Assembly (NCBI RefSeq): GCF_003073045.1 | Contig: NC_037593.1 | Location: 8,795,525-8,859,524 of the forward strand | Length of the DNA: 64,000 nucleotides | Source of the DNA: Pomacea canaliculata | Taxonomy: Eukaryota > Mollusca > Gastropoda > Architaenioglossa > Ampullariidae | Reading direction: 5' to 3' | Part shown: in pieces, positions 33,736 through 46,260 of the stretch | How positions within the stretch are numbered: the stretch's first letter is position 1 | Layout: the number at the start of each line of letters is the position of its first letter | Translations under genes and position numbers: made by a program | Notes under the pieces: generated by a model | Database searches by the model: none | Told to the model about the DNA's origin: nothing | Seen by the model: only the letters and a program-made list of their open reading frames with translations

Positions 33736-36700
33736 TCACTCTCCATTGTAGGCGGCATCACAGGTCATGCCTTCCAAGATGGCGGAGGGCATACACCGCC
33801 AGGTGTCGCTCGTGGCCTTCTGCCACGTCAGCAATTGGGTGCTGAGCTCCTGAAGCACCTGCTGGTAGGATGGGTCGTCGGCCACGTTCTGCAACTCCTC
33901 GGGGTCGTTCTGAAGGTCGAACAGCTCGTACTGGTCTCTATAGTAGTAGGAGTTGAGAGATTTGAACCATCCGCTGGGGTGGCCTTCCTGTGTATCGTTA
34001 AGGATCTGCTGGAAGGTGGGCGCCTGGTAGAGGTCGGTAGCCAGTCCGAAGGGAGCACGGTGGTTGATGTTGTGGATCAGGCGGTAGCGGGGAGTTCGGA
34101 TCACGCGCATGGGGTAGTACATGGTCACCTGGTGATGGAAGACATTGTCAGCACGTGCCGGGACTAAATGAAACGGCACTACACGTTACCCGCCCTTGGC
34201 GCAACATCTTTCTTTCTTTCTCTCCCTCCCCACACACAAACAGAGCATGACAGCACAGTTTTACCCGTCATTTCCCGTCAGCGCAACATCACATTTCACA
34301 TTACTTACCCAGAAGGACATATTACAGTAACACACATGATCTGGCAGCTATGGGCAAGTAATATTGCTAGCGAGAGGACGTCCTCAGCGGAAATTGGGGC
34401 GTTTAAGCAAATCACGTGACAAAATGTCTGCCAACAATCGTGCCTATACCGGACACTATACCCGATTACACACCTCGCATCAGTCTCTTCGAGACCTAGT
34501 CACCTTCATGCCACAAACAACATCACACTAGCGACACCTCCAACACCAACACCAACACCCATGCCTCGCCCTCACATCCCAAGACTCTACTTACTTCGTG
34601 GAAATTGTGGCTAGAAAACACTGTTTGGTAGTTGGTGATGTTGTCTGGTTCTTCAGTCAGCGGCAGCAATGACTTGCCAGACAGTTTGGCCTTGATCGTA
34701 GAGGCGTTAACCCCGAACCAGTCCAAGATGGTTGGCGTGAAATCCATCGTTGAAGCCAAGGCGTCAGTGTACTGGCCACACCCATCCAGAAGGAGAGTAT
34801 TCTTGTATACTTGTTTCATTACTCGTTACATACAAGGATACCAAACATTTTTAACATTTGCTAAAAATAAATTTGCTTACTATTCAAGACAAAATATTTT
34901 CAAGAGGTCAGCGATCACATACGCAAAATAATTAAAATTATATGCTTATGGTCTGAAATTTAGTTTTACAGATGTATTAGCCACCATGAGTGTTCCTAAC
35001 TGCTTTCTAAGCATAAATAAGCTTGTAAACAAACGATTAACAGTAACTAACAGGTGCGATTGAGTATTTTTATATAAAAAGGACTGGAATGAAGTATTGT
35101 AGTTTCCCTCACCTCTCCCCAGTGCTGCTGTTGAAAGGGGTTGGAGATCATCATGGGTTCCCCCATACCAGACTCGTAAAGGTTAGTCTTGGCGTTGGGG
35201 TAAGGGATTCCGTTGTCTGAGGTGTACAGCACCAGGGTGTTGTTCAGATAGCCAGCAGACTCTAGTTCCTTCATGAACAGTCCGATACCTTGGAACACAT
35301 GGAGAGTGTCGTGAACATCATTTCCGCCATCAAAGCTCCAGGCTACGTTGAGCATTTTGATAGTCTGATATCTGTGAAGTGGACAGTGTTTGTACTACAC
35401 CCTGTGAAGTAAACGATGTTGTACTATGCCCCGTGAAGTACATTGTATTATATACCACAGGAAGTACAGTGTACTTTACCCTGATCCATCCGGCTGTACG
35501 TTGTATACATATTCGCCAGCTCCTGTCTTGTAACATTCGTGTCCGGAAGGAAATACGGAACTTTGACTTTTTCAGGGTCGTACTGCACGGGGGTCCAGTC
35601 AGGGATGAGTCCATGTCCTGTCTGTCCGTCTCCCCACCGCTCCATAAACTGACCAAAGGTGCCGGCAAGGTCAGGGTTACGGTGGGGATCGTGGAAGGCG
35701 ACGTACAAGAAGAAGGGTCTGTAAGCAAACGACAAGGTTCATCTGTACCGCAGTGTGCAAAAGAGTCTAAGAACAACAGGCTGACTGGAGAATGGGTTTT
35801 AAATGAACAAGGGTGTTTGAACACATACTGAAAAAGCATCTGGAAGGAAAAGAAAGGGTTAACATAAATTGAAAATGTTGCACGTTCGCTGTTATATAGC
35901 ATATGATGTTTTATTAAGTTGTATAAGATGCAAAAATGAAAGAAACAACACTGAGAAAGAATAATCTGAAAGACAAAGGAAAGGTTAAATTACAGACGAT
36001 ATCGTGGGGTTAACTCAGCAGAGATTTCATGATTCCCTCTCTATGACAATCAATCAATCAATCAACCAATCAGTCAGTCAGTCACTGGGGTCGTCACCTG
36101 CTGTCGTTGGCCGAGAGGAAGGCCTGCACCTTTTCCTTCATGAAGGTGATGTTGCGCCCGATCTGCTGCAGGTCGTACACCTCGTCCGAGGCGTCGAACT
36201 CGAACTTGTAGACACTGTCCGGCTTGACGTGCTTCTTGCCGACAATACCTGCAGAACACAAGCACGAGGCGCGTCAGGTCACGTGCAAGGGTCGTGAGCA
36301 TCTTCACGATCATCGAGGTCTGGGTCTCTGTCGTCACTATAGTGCGAATGGTTCTAAATTTAGGGGATACCTTAGCTTGACTGGGCGAATCTTTTACCGA
36401 CGATTTATTCGTGGGATATTTGGAATTTTCCTAACTTTACATTATAGTGTGAACTGTAATGTAGAGCATAATACTCGTTGTAGAGTGCAGCACTAGCTGT
36501 AGTGTATAATATAATAATAATAAATATAATGTAAAATGTGAAGGTAAATAGGATGGAAATTGTTCACATCCTTTGTAATGTGATGTAGTGATGTATTCGT
36601 TGTAGGTGAAAGAAATCATTCAGCTTTATTATAAACGTATGCGATTATTTTCATAAATGAAAGAAATAATTCAGCTCTGTTATAACCTTAAAGGATTGTC

Positions 36701-37949
36701 CTCACTAGGTGAAAAAAATAATTCTGTTCCGTTATAAACTTATAGGACCATCGTCTCTACACGAATATTAATAGCTCAACTCAATTACAATCTTAGGAAA
36801 TCATTTGTGTGTCCATCGTATGTTGGGTCCTGACAGAATTTCTTGTCGTAGTCAGGACACGATGATGATATACGGTTTGTAAGGCCATTTGAAACCCGTA
36901 TGCCGACCAACTTCCAACCCCTAAATAGCAACGAGACAGGCCCGCCACTCACCTGTCCGAACGCCATTTTGTGAGAGGATGACGGGAAGGCTCTGAACAT
37001 CGTCGAAGGAGCTGAAGTGGTGGGGTACCTGGGCCAGTCCATACTGACCGTTCTGATGTTGCGGCTGTCCGGTCAGCAACACGGATCTGAAGATTGTTAG
37101 ATGGAGACACAGCCCTTGACAACTCTCAGGTTGACTTAGAACAACAATTGCTACAAATATGGCGTCTGTAGAGCTACATTCACTGAGCCGCTTTGTGGCC
37201 TTTGATATGAGGTATATAGTAGTTTACGACAATAAATCGTTTAATCAGAATCACACTCATGTGAGAAGTACATCAGTTTTTTGTGTTATTTAATCAGAGC
37301 GTGTGATAATGTACCAAAAAGCACGTGTTTCTCAGTTTTTAATTTATTTTGTTGACGTGTACGGTGTAATATCTTTGTAACACAATTTTTCAAGATTGTA
37401 ATAATAACGTTTTATTGAGAAGGTTTAATATTACCACAGCTAGATGGTACATTATATATTTACCAGCGAGAGTCAACATATTTTTGAAGAAGCTACATTG
37501 AGAGTGAAAGAAGGAGGCACTTTAGAAAGGGAAACAATAGGCATGTTGAGGACAAAAGAGACATCTGCTGGAAGCGACCTCTCACCTGCTGGGGGAGCAA
37601 CTGCTGACGGAAGTGAATCCATGTCTGAAGACAACGCTTCTGGCCGCCAGCGCGTCCCAGTTGGGTGTCAGGATGTCCGTGTTGTTGTACGCGCCCATCT
37701 GGAACCCGGCGTCGTCACCTTGACAACCACTACATAGTGTCAGAGCAAGCGTTCCTACCTGCTCACGCACGTGTGTGTGTGTGTGTGAATAAATAATATC
37801 GATGTCTTGTACTATACATGTACTAATATGCTCCCGCTGTCACACATACCAAATATCAGCAACACGTTCCTCTTCACTGTGGGGGTCGCGAGGTCAGCTG
37901 ATGTCATCAGCACCATCACCATGACAACAAGATACAAGCTGGGTATCAT
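33736..37949 (-). CDS. SGSH: N-sulfoglucosamine sulfohydrolase (sulfamidase), lysosomal
   Basis: Eight exons (minus, 5' to 3'): 37949-37850, 37718-37586, 37086-36953, 36248-36098, 35718-35480, 35288-35113, 34771-34595, 34128-33736. Total 1503 nt, 500 aa; human SGSH is about 502. Signal peptide [18 protein letters not shown]. Catalytic features seen in order: metal-binding FGDDAGF, formylglycine motif [25 protein letters not shown], and the C-terminal block YYPMRVIRT...[12 protein letters not shown]. These match the known sulfamidase residues (human D31, D32, C70, R74, K123, H125, H181, D273, N274, from memory); only R282 appears as Lys (NAKTNLY). Reaction: removes N-linked sulfate from glucosamine ends of heparan sulfate in the lysosome, after Cys-to-formylglycine conversion by SUMF1. 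Tandem with a diverged sister at 39839-44398. The acceptor of exon 2 was chosen so that the frame gives FGDDAG. Confidence 0.92.
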
Positions 37950-39654
37950 CCTTCCCACGCGTTCCGGTTCTGCGCCTTGGAAAATGTTTCAAAGCCTTCA
38001 AAGGAAAACAACTCTTCGTAAAGGTCAGGATCAAACAGGTTTCATCATAAACCTCATCTACCTCGAGGTCTGTATAATCTGTAGACGTCCATGTATATAC
38101 TGTAGACCTCACCTCGCTAGCTACTAACGTCCGCCATCCTACTCACTCGAACTTGCGGCGTCTGCTGTTACAGCATCGTTAATTACCAGTGTAAACATAA
38201 AACACATTTTTCTGAAAAATCCAACAGGTTCAGTCGTGGTATATTGGGAACATCAAATCTCGATTTTAATCTTTTTTAATTTTTTCTGAAAAAGTCGTGG
38301 GGAAATGTTTAGTGAATTAGCTGAATTCTCTCGGACACATAAAAAAAAAAAAACAACTGAAAAGACATCATATCCCTCGATAGGTCACAGTTTGTTGTCC
38401 TTATATTTAGTTAACCCTGCATGTGTCAAGTGTATGTCCACCTGTCTCTCTTTTCCTTTTCCCAGTATCTGGAATGCTTTGCCACCATCCCTTCGCACAT
38501 ATACCGACTTTATTATTATTTGGTGATTTGTTACCATAGGAAATATTAATACTGATGCTAAGTCATACAAAAGTCTCAACTTTACATTGTTTACATAAAA
38601 CCACTAAGTGTTCAGCTTAAAGTGCAGGCAAAAACATCCAGATTAAATACTTTGAGAAAAATGAGGGTATCAGTGTGACCTAAAATCTGTTACTTGTTGA
38701 AAAACTGTGGCGGACAGTGCGTGGCATATGTCACAGGTGTGCACCTCATTCCAGGGTTCCTCTGATGTGAGTATTCAGGGCCATGCAAGCTTGTAAGATC
38801 AAAAATTATTAGGAGATGATACGGTTAACAGATTACTTCCAAGACACCGGCCAATGGTCAGTCTGTGGTACACTATACCTATACTTCATTAGAACGGACT
38901 GTTATTGAATACGGTGTTGTTGAATTCTGACAAGTTTTCTGTGCTAACATACATGCTTATCTGTGTCATTACCGTACGAAAAGTGCTAGTGAATATCAAT
39001 TTCTTCTCTCGCTACGCCTTAAACGCACTGGTTCACGTTCCGCAGTCCTAAACTAACTCTGCCGAGGTGTCAACAAGGATTTTTCACCTGACAATACGCT
39101 CGATCGTCATGCAACTAGAAGTCTAAAAGGTCAAGCTCACAATACTTCCTGCCCTCGTTGCAAGACGTCCAAGGTCTCCACAAGTCACTACATATAATTT
39201 ATCGACAGTAGATTATCGGGATGGTGTCAATTTTCGTGAATTATTGTCCAGAGACGATGTTTGCTCTCTCTCTCTCTCGCTCGCTCGTTCGTTCGAATGA
39301 CATACCTGTGAAAGTCAAGGTAAGGTGTCGCGTACAAGACAGACAATATTATGGTCTCAGCGAGACACTGCTTTTGCGTCTTGTGGGAGTCGCGAGGGCG
39401 GAATGGGCGGTGAGTATCAAAGACCGATGTGAACGCAAGCATCTGTTTGGCTCACACGCGTGTGTAACGGGTCCTGACACACAATGGAAACTGATACACG
39501 TGACTAGCTCCCTTAACAAACCTCAGCTGTTACCTTGCAATTTCACAAACACCTCAAACTGTGCACGCGTGCAAAAGATGTTATCAGACTTCACGGGCAA
39601 ACATGCACGCAAGCACACACACACATAATCACAAACTAGTGATCTATCAAGCAG
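37950..39654. other. Intergenic region between the two sulfatase genes
   Basis: Upstream region of the SGSH gene and downstream region of its sister. No TATA box is evident before 37949. A short LINE tail is at 38436-38526. From 39221 an open frame of 135 residues runs over CTCT repeats and low-complexity sequence and resembles nothing known to me. No other gene seen. Confidence 0.5.
38436..38526 (+). mobile_element. Short LINE C-terminal fragment
   Basis: The plus strand reads FPSIWNALPPSLRTYTD, the ending typical of several LINE ORF2 proteins (...WNSLPxxLR...). Only about 30 codons remain; no flanking duplication was found. Confidence 0.4.
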
Positions 39655-39660
39655 TTTATT
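39655..39660 (-). terminator. Poly(A) signal of the sulfatase-like sister gene
   Basis: AATAAA on the minus strand about 180 bases after the stop. A second AATAAA lies only a few bases after the stop (TGAATAAATAAA, near 39830-39840). Confidence 0.5.
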
Positions 39661-39838
39661 GCAAACACGAATTACACTTAATAACACGTCAACTAATTAA
39701 CACCCATCCGCTGATTGACCATGCACGATGTAGTCAATAGCAACAGTGGTTTCCACTTCTTTTCTTATGTCTATATCTTTTTATTCAAACGATAAATTTT
39801 CGTTTGTCAGCCATTTTGTCAGTACCTGGTTTATTTAT

Positions 39839-42800
39839 TCAAACCAAAGCCAGGCCGTTGCCGTCGGCCACACACCTGCTGTTGACGATGCTGCCCTCTG
39901 GTCGGCACAGCCAGGGGTCACGGGTCACGTTTTGCCAGCTGACCAGCTGCTCCAGCAGCTGCTTCACGACGGCGCTGTAGCTGGGGTCGTTGGCCACGTT
40001 GGTGGTCTCCATGGGATCGATCTGCAGGTCGTAGAGTTCAAGCTCGTCACGGTTGTAGTACTGGCCCAGGCTCTTGTACCAGTGGGTGGTGCGCCCGTTG
40101 TTGGTGTTGTTGAGCAACTCCGTGAATGTCGGCGACTGAAAGACATCGGATGCGATGGGGAAGGGCGCCCCGGAGTTGAGGTTGTGGATCAGGCGATAGT
40201 GTGGCGTGCGCACAGACCTCATCGGGTAGTAGGCCGTCACCTGACACAGAGTACAGAAGGTTATGTCCACCTAACACAACCATCAACCGGTGCAAAGATA
40301 ATTGTGTAACTGTCGTATGACACAAAGGTGACTATCCTGCCACGAAGCAACAATAAATGTGTTGTCTATCTACGGACATCGTGCTGACTATGTAATTGGG
40401 GTCACAACCTCATGTTTCTTTACCCCATGACACTTTTACCACCGATTTTTAACTACGGATCCAGGGGTAAAACATCTGTGGGTGTGGACACCACTTTATA
40501 ACTTCGACAAGAAGACACTTGTGCTTGAATTCACTTTGTTGCCCTAGTCTAAAGATTTATGCTCGGTTCATAACTACGGCCCCAGGTAGTGTCAGGTACA
40601 GAACCAAATCATATTGGTGTACAGGACTCACTTCGTCCGAGTTATGGCTGGCGAAGACGTGGTCAAACAGGGAAGAGTTCCTCGGGTCGACTGTCAGAGG
40701 CAGTAATGACCGTCCTGTCAGAAGCCTGCTAGTGTCAGGGTAGGGCACGTTGAACCACTCCAGAATGGTGGGGAACAGATCGAGGCCGCTCACCATTGCG
40801 TCGGAAACCTACACACACACATTGCATTGTACTTCAGAATTCTGATATAAATTTTATTCGAAAAAAAAGTGTGTGTAAAGAAATATTATTCAACATTTGA
40901 CTTGGTTATCTCCCCTATGGACTTCACTGGAGACATATTTTTGTGCACAGAGATGTCAGACTTACAAAGCCCCAATTTTCCTTGTGGAAAGGAGAGGAGA
41001 TCATGAAGGGTTGTCTCGTGCTGGGCTCATACAGATTGTTCTTGGCCGCTGGGAAGGAAATTGCTGTGGCTGATGTCACTATGATCAGGGTGTTGTCCAG
41101 AAGATTGGCCTCCGACAGCTCTCGAATAACGATTCCCAAAGCTTAAAAATCAATCAATCAATCAATTAATCCGTCGGTAGGTAGGTAGGTCGGTTCGTGA
41201 GTACATATATATATGCGTCCATGTAGATGCATGCAGTTAATACTAACAGTTAAACAGAGTGGATACTTTTTTCTATGTGGTTCAGTAATGTAACCAAGAC
41301 TGCTGTCAGGTTTTGCAAAACGCAGCAAGTGTCCGCCAACAGATAAGAGCGATAACGATGCCGATCATGACTGGATTATTCGTTACCTGCCAGCCTCGTG
41401 GAATGCATGTCAAAAGAGGAACTAGTTGCTAAATGCAAGAGGCTGGTTGCATGAGTGCTTTTATCTTCCTTCTAGTGTAAAAATAGAGTCCAAATAGCTC
41501 AGTTCCCTGTGAAGTTTATGGCAAAGTCGTCCTATTCAGAACATGTTGGACAGTATGTTGGTGTGTTGGTGTGTTGGTGGGTAGCTGTCCTAGCTCTCTC
41601 TCCCTCATACACACACCTTGATCCATTCTGCTAAATGACTTGTACATGTTGGCAAGTTCCTGGCGGGTTACTGCCGTGTTGGGCAGGTAGTAGGGCACGT
41701 TGACATCATTGGGACCAAAGGTGACCGGCGTCCAGTCAGGTATCAGCCCGTTGTTACGACCACCGTCACCGAACTCTTCGCAGAACTGGCCGTACTTTTG
41801 TCTCGAGCACCTGTGTGCGTCATAGTACGAGAAGTACAGGAAAAAGGACCTGCAACGATAATTGTCCCTTATAAGTGCGACTGGTATGAAGAACTCTTAT
41901 CATTAACCATAATTTAATACATACACAAGCGTCACGTAACAAAAATAAGTAAAAATCAAAACGTGTATACTAAAGAAGAAAGTGTATCCGAGAGAAATCG
42001 AACCTACAATCTTTGCGTTTACATCACTTCGCTTTAACCAATACAACACAATTTTCGGTCACAAGTTTATCTATTTAAAGTACTGCATTTTGATGGCTGA
42101 CCAAAAAAGAACTAAAAGAACGATCTGCGCGTACGTGGCAGAACTTCGTGGGGAAAATCTAGCGACTTCCGAGATGCGTTTAGTAACACTAGCAATAACA
42201 GTAGAGATAATAGCAGCAAGACGTAACCAATGGTACCCCTTGCTAAAAGTATGCAAACCTTTTTTTTTTTTTTCATTTTTACGGGGATTTTTTTTAAACG
42301 ACTGGATTGCTCAAAGTACAAAACGCTCTTTCGCTAAATGTGGGCACAAAACTCTCTCCCCCCTCTCCGTTCTCGAGAGACAAAAACATGTATCCTCAGA
42401 AAAAAAAATCACACTCGTGACGTCACGATTGTCCATGGATAGATAAAATTAACAGCTCTTCCGCTCACTCAAGCCTAGACAGGGTAAAGGTATCCATAGA
42501 TAATCGTGACGACTGTGATTGTTGACCTCTTACTACGCAGCGTGATGTTTGTAGGCCTGCTTCTCTAGAAGGTAAGAAGAGAAAGCTTCTCTGTGGAAAT
42601 AATGTCTTGAACTGAGCTCTACACTGTCGTTAGAGACACGTTCTGTACTCTACTAGACCTTTAAGACCACAATGCACACGCTGGCACTTACTTATCATTT
42701 CTAGAGGACAGAAAGGTGCGAATAGCCTCTTTCATGACCGTTATGTTGCGGCCTATTTGGTCGGCGTCATACTGGTCCTCCGTAGCCTCGAAGTCGAACC

Positions 42801-44398
42801 TGTAGACTGTGTCAGGCGACATGCGCTTCTCTCCAACAACACCTAGCCACAGAGAAAATGTAGTTCTCTGCTCAAGTCTCTCTTGCAATGCTTTTAGCTT
42901 CAATAACTATCCTACAAGAAACAAATTTCTTCCCCGAAATATTACCAACAGAAAGATTTTTAAAGTTGATTTTATAAGGGAAGCAATTTATATGCCAGAT
43001 AACGATAATGTGAGGAGTGTCAATGATGGAAGAATACTTCTCTTATATATATTCTATATTCTTTCTTGTGTAGAAGATCTTACAATATTGCATACAATAA
43101 TTTAAAGGAATTACGCAATTTAAAAATCTTTCTCGTTTTTCTTGTTTTTGGTTGTTCACCTGTGTGAATTCCCTTGGCAGACAAAATGGTGGAAAGGCTT
43201 TGAACATTGCGGAAGGAGCTGTAGTGATGGATGCTGTGTGCCAGTCCGTACATTCCATTTTGGTGAGGAGGCAGCCCTGTCAGGATGGCAGACCTGCGGT
43301 CGAAACGGGATTACAAAAGAGGAATATTCACAACTTTTGGAACCATAATCTCATTTGTAAAGTCTTATGTTAACCGATATCTGAGGATATCAGATATCTG
43401 AGTTGTCTGGCAAGTTGATGGAGAGCATCACTTCAAACTTTCTATTTTCCCGGTATCCTATGAATTACAACATGCCTATGTGGCTAGACAACAGTAGTAC
43501 GCAGTTGTGCATAGATATAACATGCTTAAGACAAACTGTAATATTCTCACGTGCTTAAAATATTGCATGGCAGAGACAAACTATACATACCTCACAGCAT
43601 GACCAAGCCCACTTAAAATATAACACGAACATGCCCAAGACAAAATGTAGCATGCCGATGTGTTTAAACTATCACATGGCTATGCTTAGACAACCTCAGG
43701 ACAACTGATAAAACATCCCAAAGAAACTACAACATGTTCAGACTGAAAATCTGGAGCAGAGATGGTCGCATGACAAGTGAGGACCGTACCTGCTGGGCGA
43801 GGAGCTGCTGGAGGAGGAGAAGCCATATCTAAAGACCACGCTTCTGTTGCCGATAGCATTTAGGTTAGGCATGGTCACACCCTTTCCATACTCTCCCAGA
43901 ACTCCGGCATCTTCCGCTGAAGGTTTGAAAATAAATCACAAACAGCTGTCGGTAATGAATGAGTCTTCGGCTGTTCCCTCACGACACGGATGTTCAAGAT
44001 TTCCTCCAATTTAATTGATGTTAATTTTTTTAAAGTAGAAAACGTAAGGGGTATTGTAAAACAGAAACTTGTAAAAAATCAAAAATAAAGAACAGAAGGG
44101 AGTTGAATGAGCACCTTATTAACACTAAAACTAACAATAAAAAACCCAGAAGATATTTGTGAGCGTCCTGCGGCTCTAACTAAACATACAATGTCCCTAG
44201 AATCTGGATATCATAACATCAGGGACATACAGCTTATACAGATTCACACCTTGTCCATCTATTAGAAAGTGCTGTATAGATGTCTGTACATCGTCGTTAC
44301 TCACCTACGACGAGTAAAACATTTTTGTTCTGAGCAGAAACTCCGACAGCGAAGACCAGGCTGAGAAGAGGCAGCAGCATCATTGGTCTTGCGTCCAT
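39839..44398 (-). CDS. SGSH-like sulfatase paralogue, probable pseudoenzyme
   Basis: Eight exons (minus, 5' to 3'): 44398-44305, 43916-43790, 43293-43160, 42842-42692, 41849-41617, 41141-40966, 40808-40632, 40240-39839. Total 1494 nt, 497 aa, no stop or frameshift; intron positions and phases equal those of the neighbouring SGSH gene. Signal peptide MDARPMMLLPLLSLVFAVGVSA. Overall sulfamidase fold blocks are kept ([49 protein letters not shown]), but the active site is not: ADD region reads AEDAG, the formylglycine Cys is Ser (SSSSPSR), GKKH reads GEKR, HDPHR reads YDAHR, and SDNG reads SATA. Ser-type sulfatases are known only from bacteria, where a different maturase acts, and the other losses remove metal and sulfate ligands, so hydrolase activity is unlikely. 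An intact secreted frame argues for a non-catalytic role such as binding heparan sulfate or a partner. It is called by homology and co-linearity. Confidence 0.88.
40440..40600 (+). repeat. Dispersed repeat, unclassified (copy 2)
   Basis: TTAACTACGGATCCAGGGGTAAAAC...CACTTTATAACTTCGACAAGAAG...TTCATAACTACGGCCCCAGG parallels 63400-63535. It lies in the intron before the last exon of the sulfatase-like gene. Family not recognised. Confidence 0.5.
41975..42065 (-). mobile_element. Possible tRNA-derived SINE head, minus orientation
   Basis: On the minus strand TATTGGTTAAAGCGAAGTGATG is followed by the B-box-like GGTTCGATTTCTC. Intron of the sulfatase-like gene. The 3' end is not placed. Confidence 0.4.
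42285..42450 (+). repeat. Partial copy of the TIR-type MITE
   Basis: AAATGTGGGCACAAAACTC...CCTCTCCGTTCTCGAGAGAC parallels the interior of the elements at 20846-21177 and 61840-62217. Ends not recognised. Confidence 0.4.
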
Positions 44399-45734
44399 CT
44401 TGCAAGAATTATTTTCCCCGAGGATTCTGCGATGTCTTGAGTATGGCTGCTGTGGTCTGCACGTGACCTCAGTGTGCGGACTTTTAAAGGCTGTACTTTT
44501 TTTTTTTTTAATGTTATCTGAATGACAGAGTTGATGGTTACAGAAAAATGCGTTTCTGATTTCAACCTTTCAATTTGAAGTTGATCGTTCAGGATCGAGG
44601 ACAGAGCAGCAAAGTTCGAGCAAACCGATAATGATGTTGTGATGTACAGACAAGCGACAAGTACCTGCTCATCCAAGGTCAGTCACGTATCTCATCGCGT
44701 TAGCAGTTTTTCTTTTTCGTCTGTATGACTTGCAAAACTTTCGATCCGACCAACTGTCCTAATTATACAACTTTTTATTTTTAAATAGTTGTAGTCCTTC
44801 AAACCCTGTAAATAATCACTAAGATACAATTTTATAGCGGTCCGACAAATGTCTGAACAATTATCTTTGTTAAAGTTTCAGTGCTTTTTCTAGTAAACAT
44901 GTAGTGACCTTAGTAATTGCCCTTTGTAGACAGAAAGAAATATTTTGGCTATACTTCAAGCTATAATACGATGACAGGAAATGACCGGTGTGATGTAAGG
45001 TCTGAGACATGCTAGTTGCTGTTGTTGCATCCACGACCCACGAGCACAACATAGGCTCCATGGTGGCCGGTCGCTGTTGTCCCTCCCAACACATGGCGAC
45101 TGGAAGGACAGACAATGGGGTTTCATTGTCAGTTTTTATTTACATAGTCTACAAGCCTGTGCAATTATTTTGCTTCGAGATATCTTCTCGCATTACACCG
45201 GCTAAAAGAAAGGGCAGCAGATCAACAAACAGCAAAAAACCACTTTTATAAACAGTAAGTAGGTGTACATTGGTAGATCTTAGGTCAGTAGCGACTAGAC
45301 ACTGAGCTGACAGTTTCTACTCACAGATACGTTTCCCATACAAGCCAAACTTCAATTATGAACACACATCCACAAAAAATGTGCATTTATTGTCAACATG
45401 ACTGAGCAAACAAGACTCCTGATGATCTAGTAGTCTCTTGTCTTGGCCTTTGCGAGGCTGCTGTTCTTGTAATTATACACAGCGCATGTTTGTATCATAA
45501 TATATGTGTAGTCTGTGTGTGTGTGTGGTGCGTGTAATCCACAAAACTCCATTCAGTGAGAACATTCATCTTCGTATAAACATTTCTTTCTTGCATGACT
45601 GATATGTTCCCATCTTTCACCGGGCACAAATGTAAATTTTTCCAATATGCTAGGAACAAAAACAGAGCAAACCAATATGGTGGGAAACAGCTGTAACTGA
45701 GAAACTGGGAAACCACGTACATCTTGTAGTAATA

Positions 45735-45985
45735 CTTGAGAACTTAAAAACATCAAATATGAGTTTTTTTCTCCATATATTATTGTTGCGACATCCACAA
45801 AAAACAGGTGAACAATTCTGGCATGTTGATACATGCACCTATAAAAGTTGAAATAAAATGTACAGAATAAAAAAGACTCTCAAGTTTTAAAAGGTATGAA
45901 CTGATTGTTAAATCTTCTAAACACAAGTTTGATTGAGAATGAAATGTTTCTGTGAACCATGGCCACTGACAACAAGTAAGGTATG
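45735..45985 (+). repeat. Local direct duplication, left copy
   Basis: CTTAAAAACATCAAATATGA...CTCCATATATTATTG, CCTATAAAAG..., AAAAGGTATGAACTGA.TGTT and GTGAACCATGGCCACTGACA recur in order at 46090-46260. Confidence 0.65.
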
Positions 45986-46089
45986 CCGACAGGTCTGCGT
46001 AGTGCCAGTTCTTCATGGCATATTGGTGTGAAATACAGCTTGATAATATTAAGCCATCTAGGTCTACATTATTTTTAAAAGAATATAAA

Positions 46090-46260
46090 AGGCACTTAAA
46101 AACTTCAAATATGATTTTTTTTCTCCAGACATTGTTATCCCTCCTATAAAAGTAAGGAATACAAAGACTCGCGGGCTTTAAAAGATGTGAACTGACTGTT
46201 GAAGCTTGAGTATAAAATGGTTTTTGTGAATCTTGGCCACCGACAGTATGGCTACAGAGG
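46090..46260 (+). repeat. Local direct duplication, right copy
   Basis: CTTAAAAACTTCAAATATGA...CTCCAGACATTGTTA, CCTATAAAAG..., AAAAGATGTGAACTGACTGTT and GTGAATCTTGGCCACCGACA parallel 45735-45985; the copy is shorter, with internal deletions relative to the left one. Confidence 0.65.

Noticed and set aside
33835-34167. Plus-strand open frame of 110 residues
   Set aside because: Antisense shadow of the last SGSH exon. The same holds for 39746-40309 against the sister gene.
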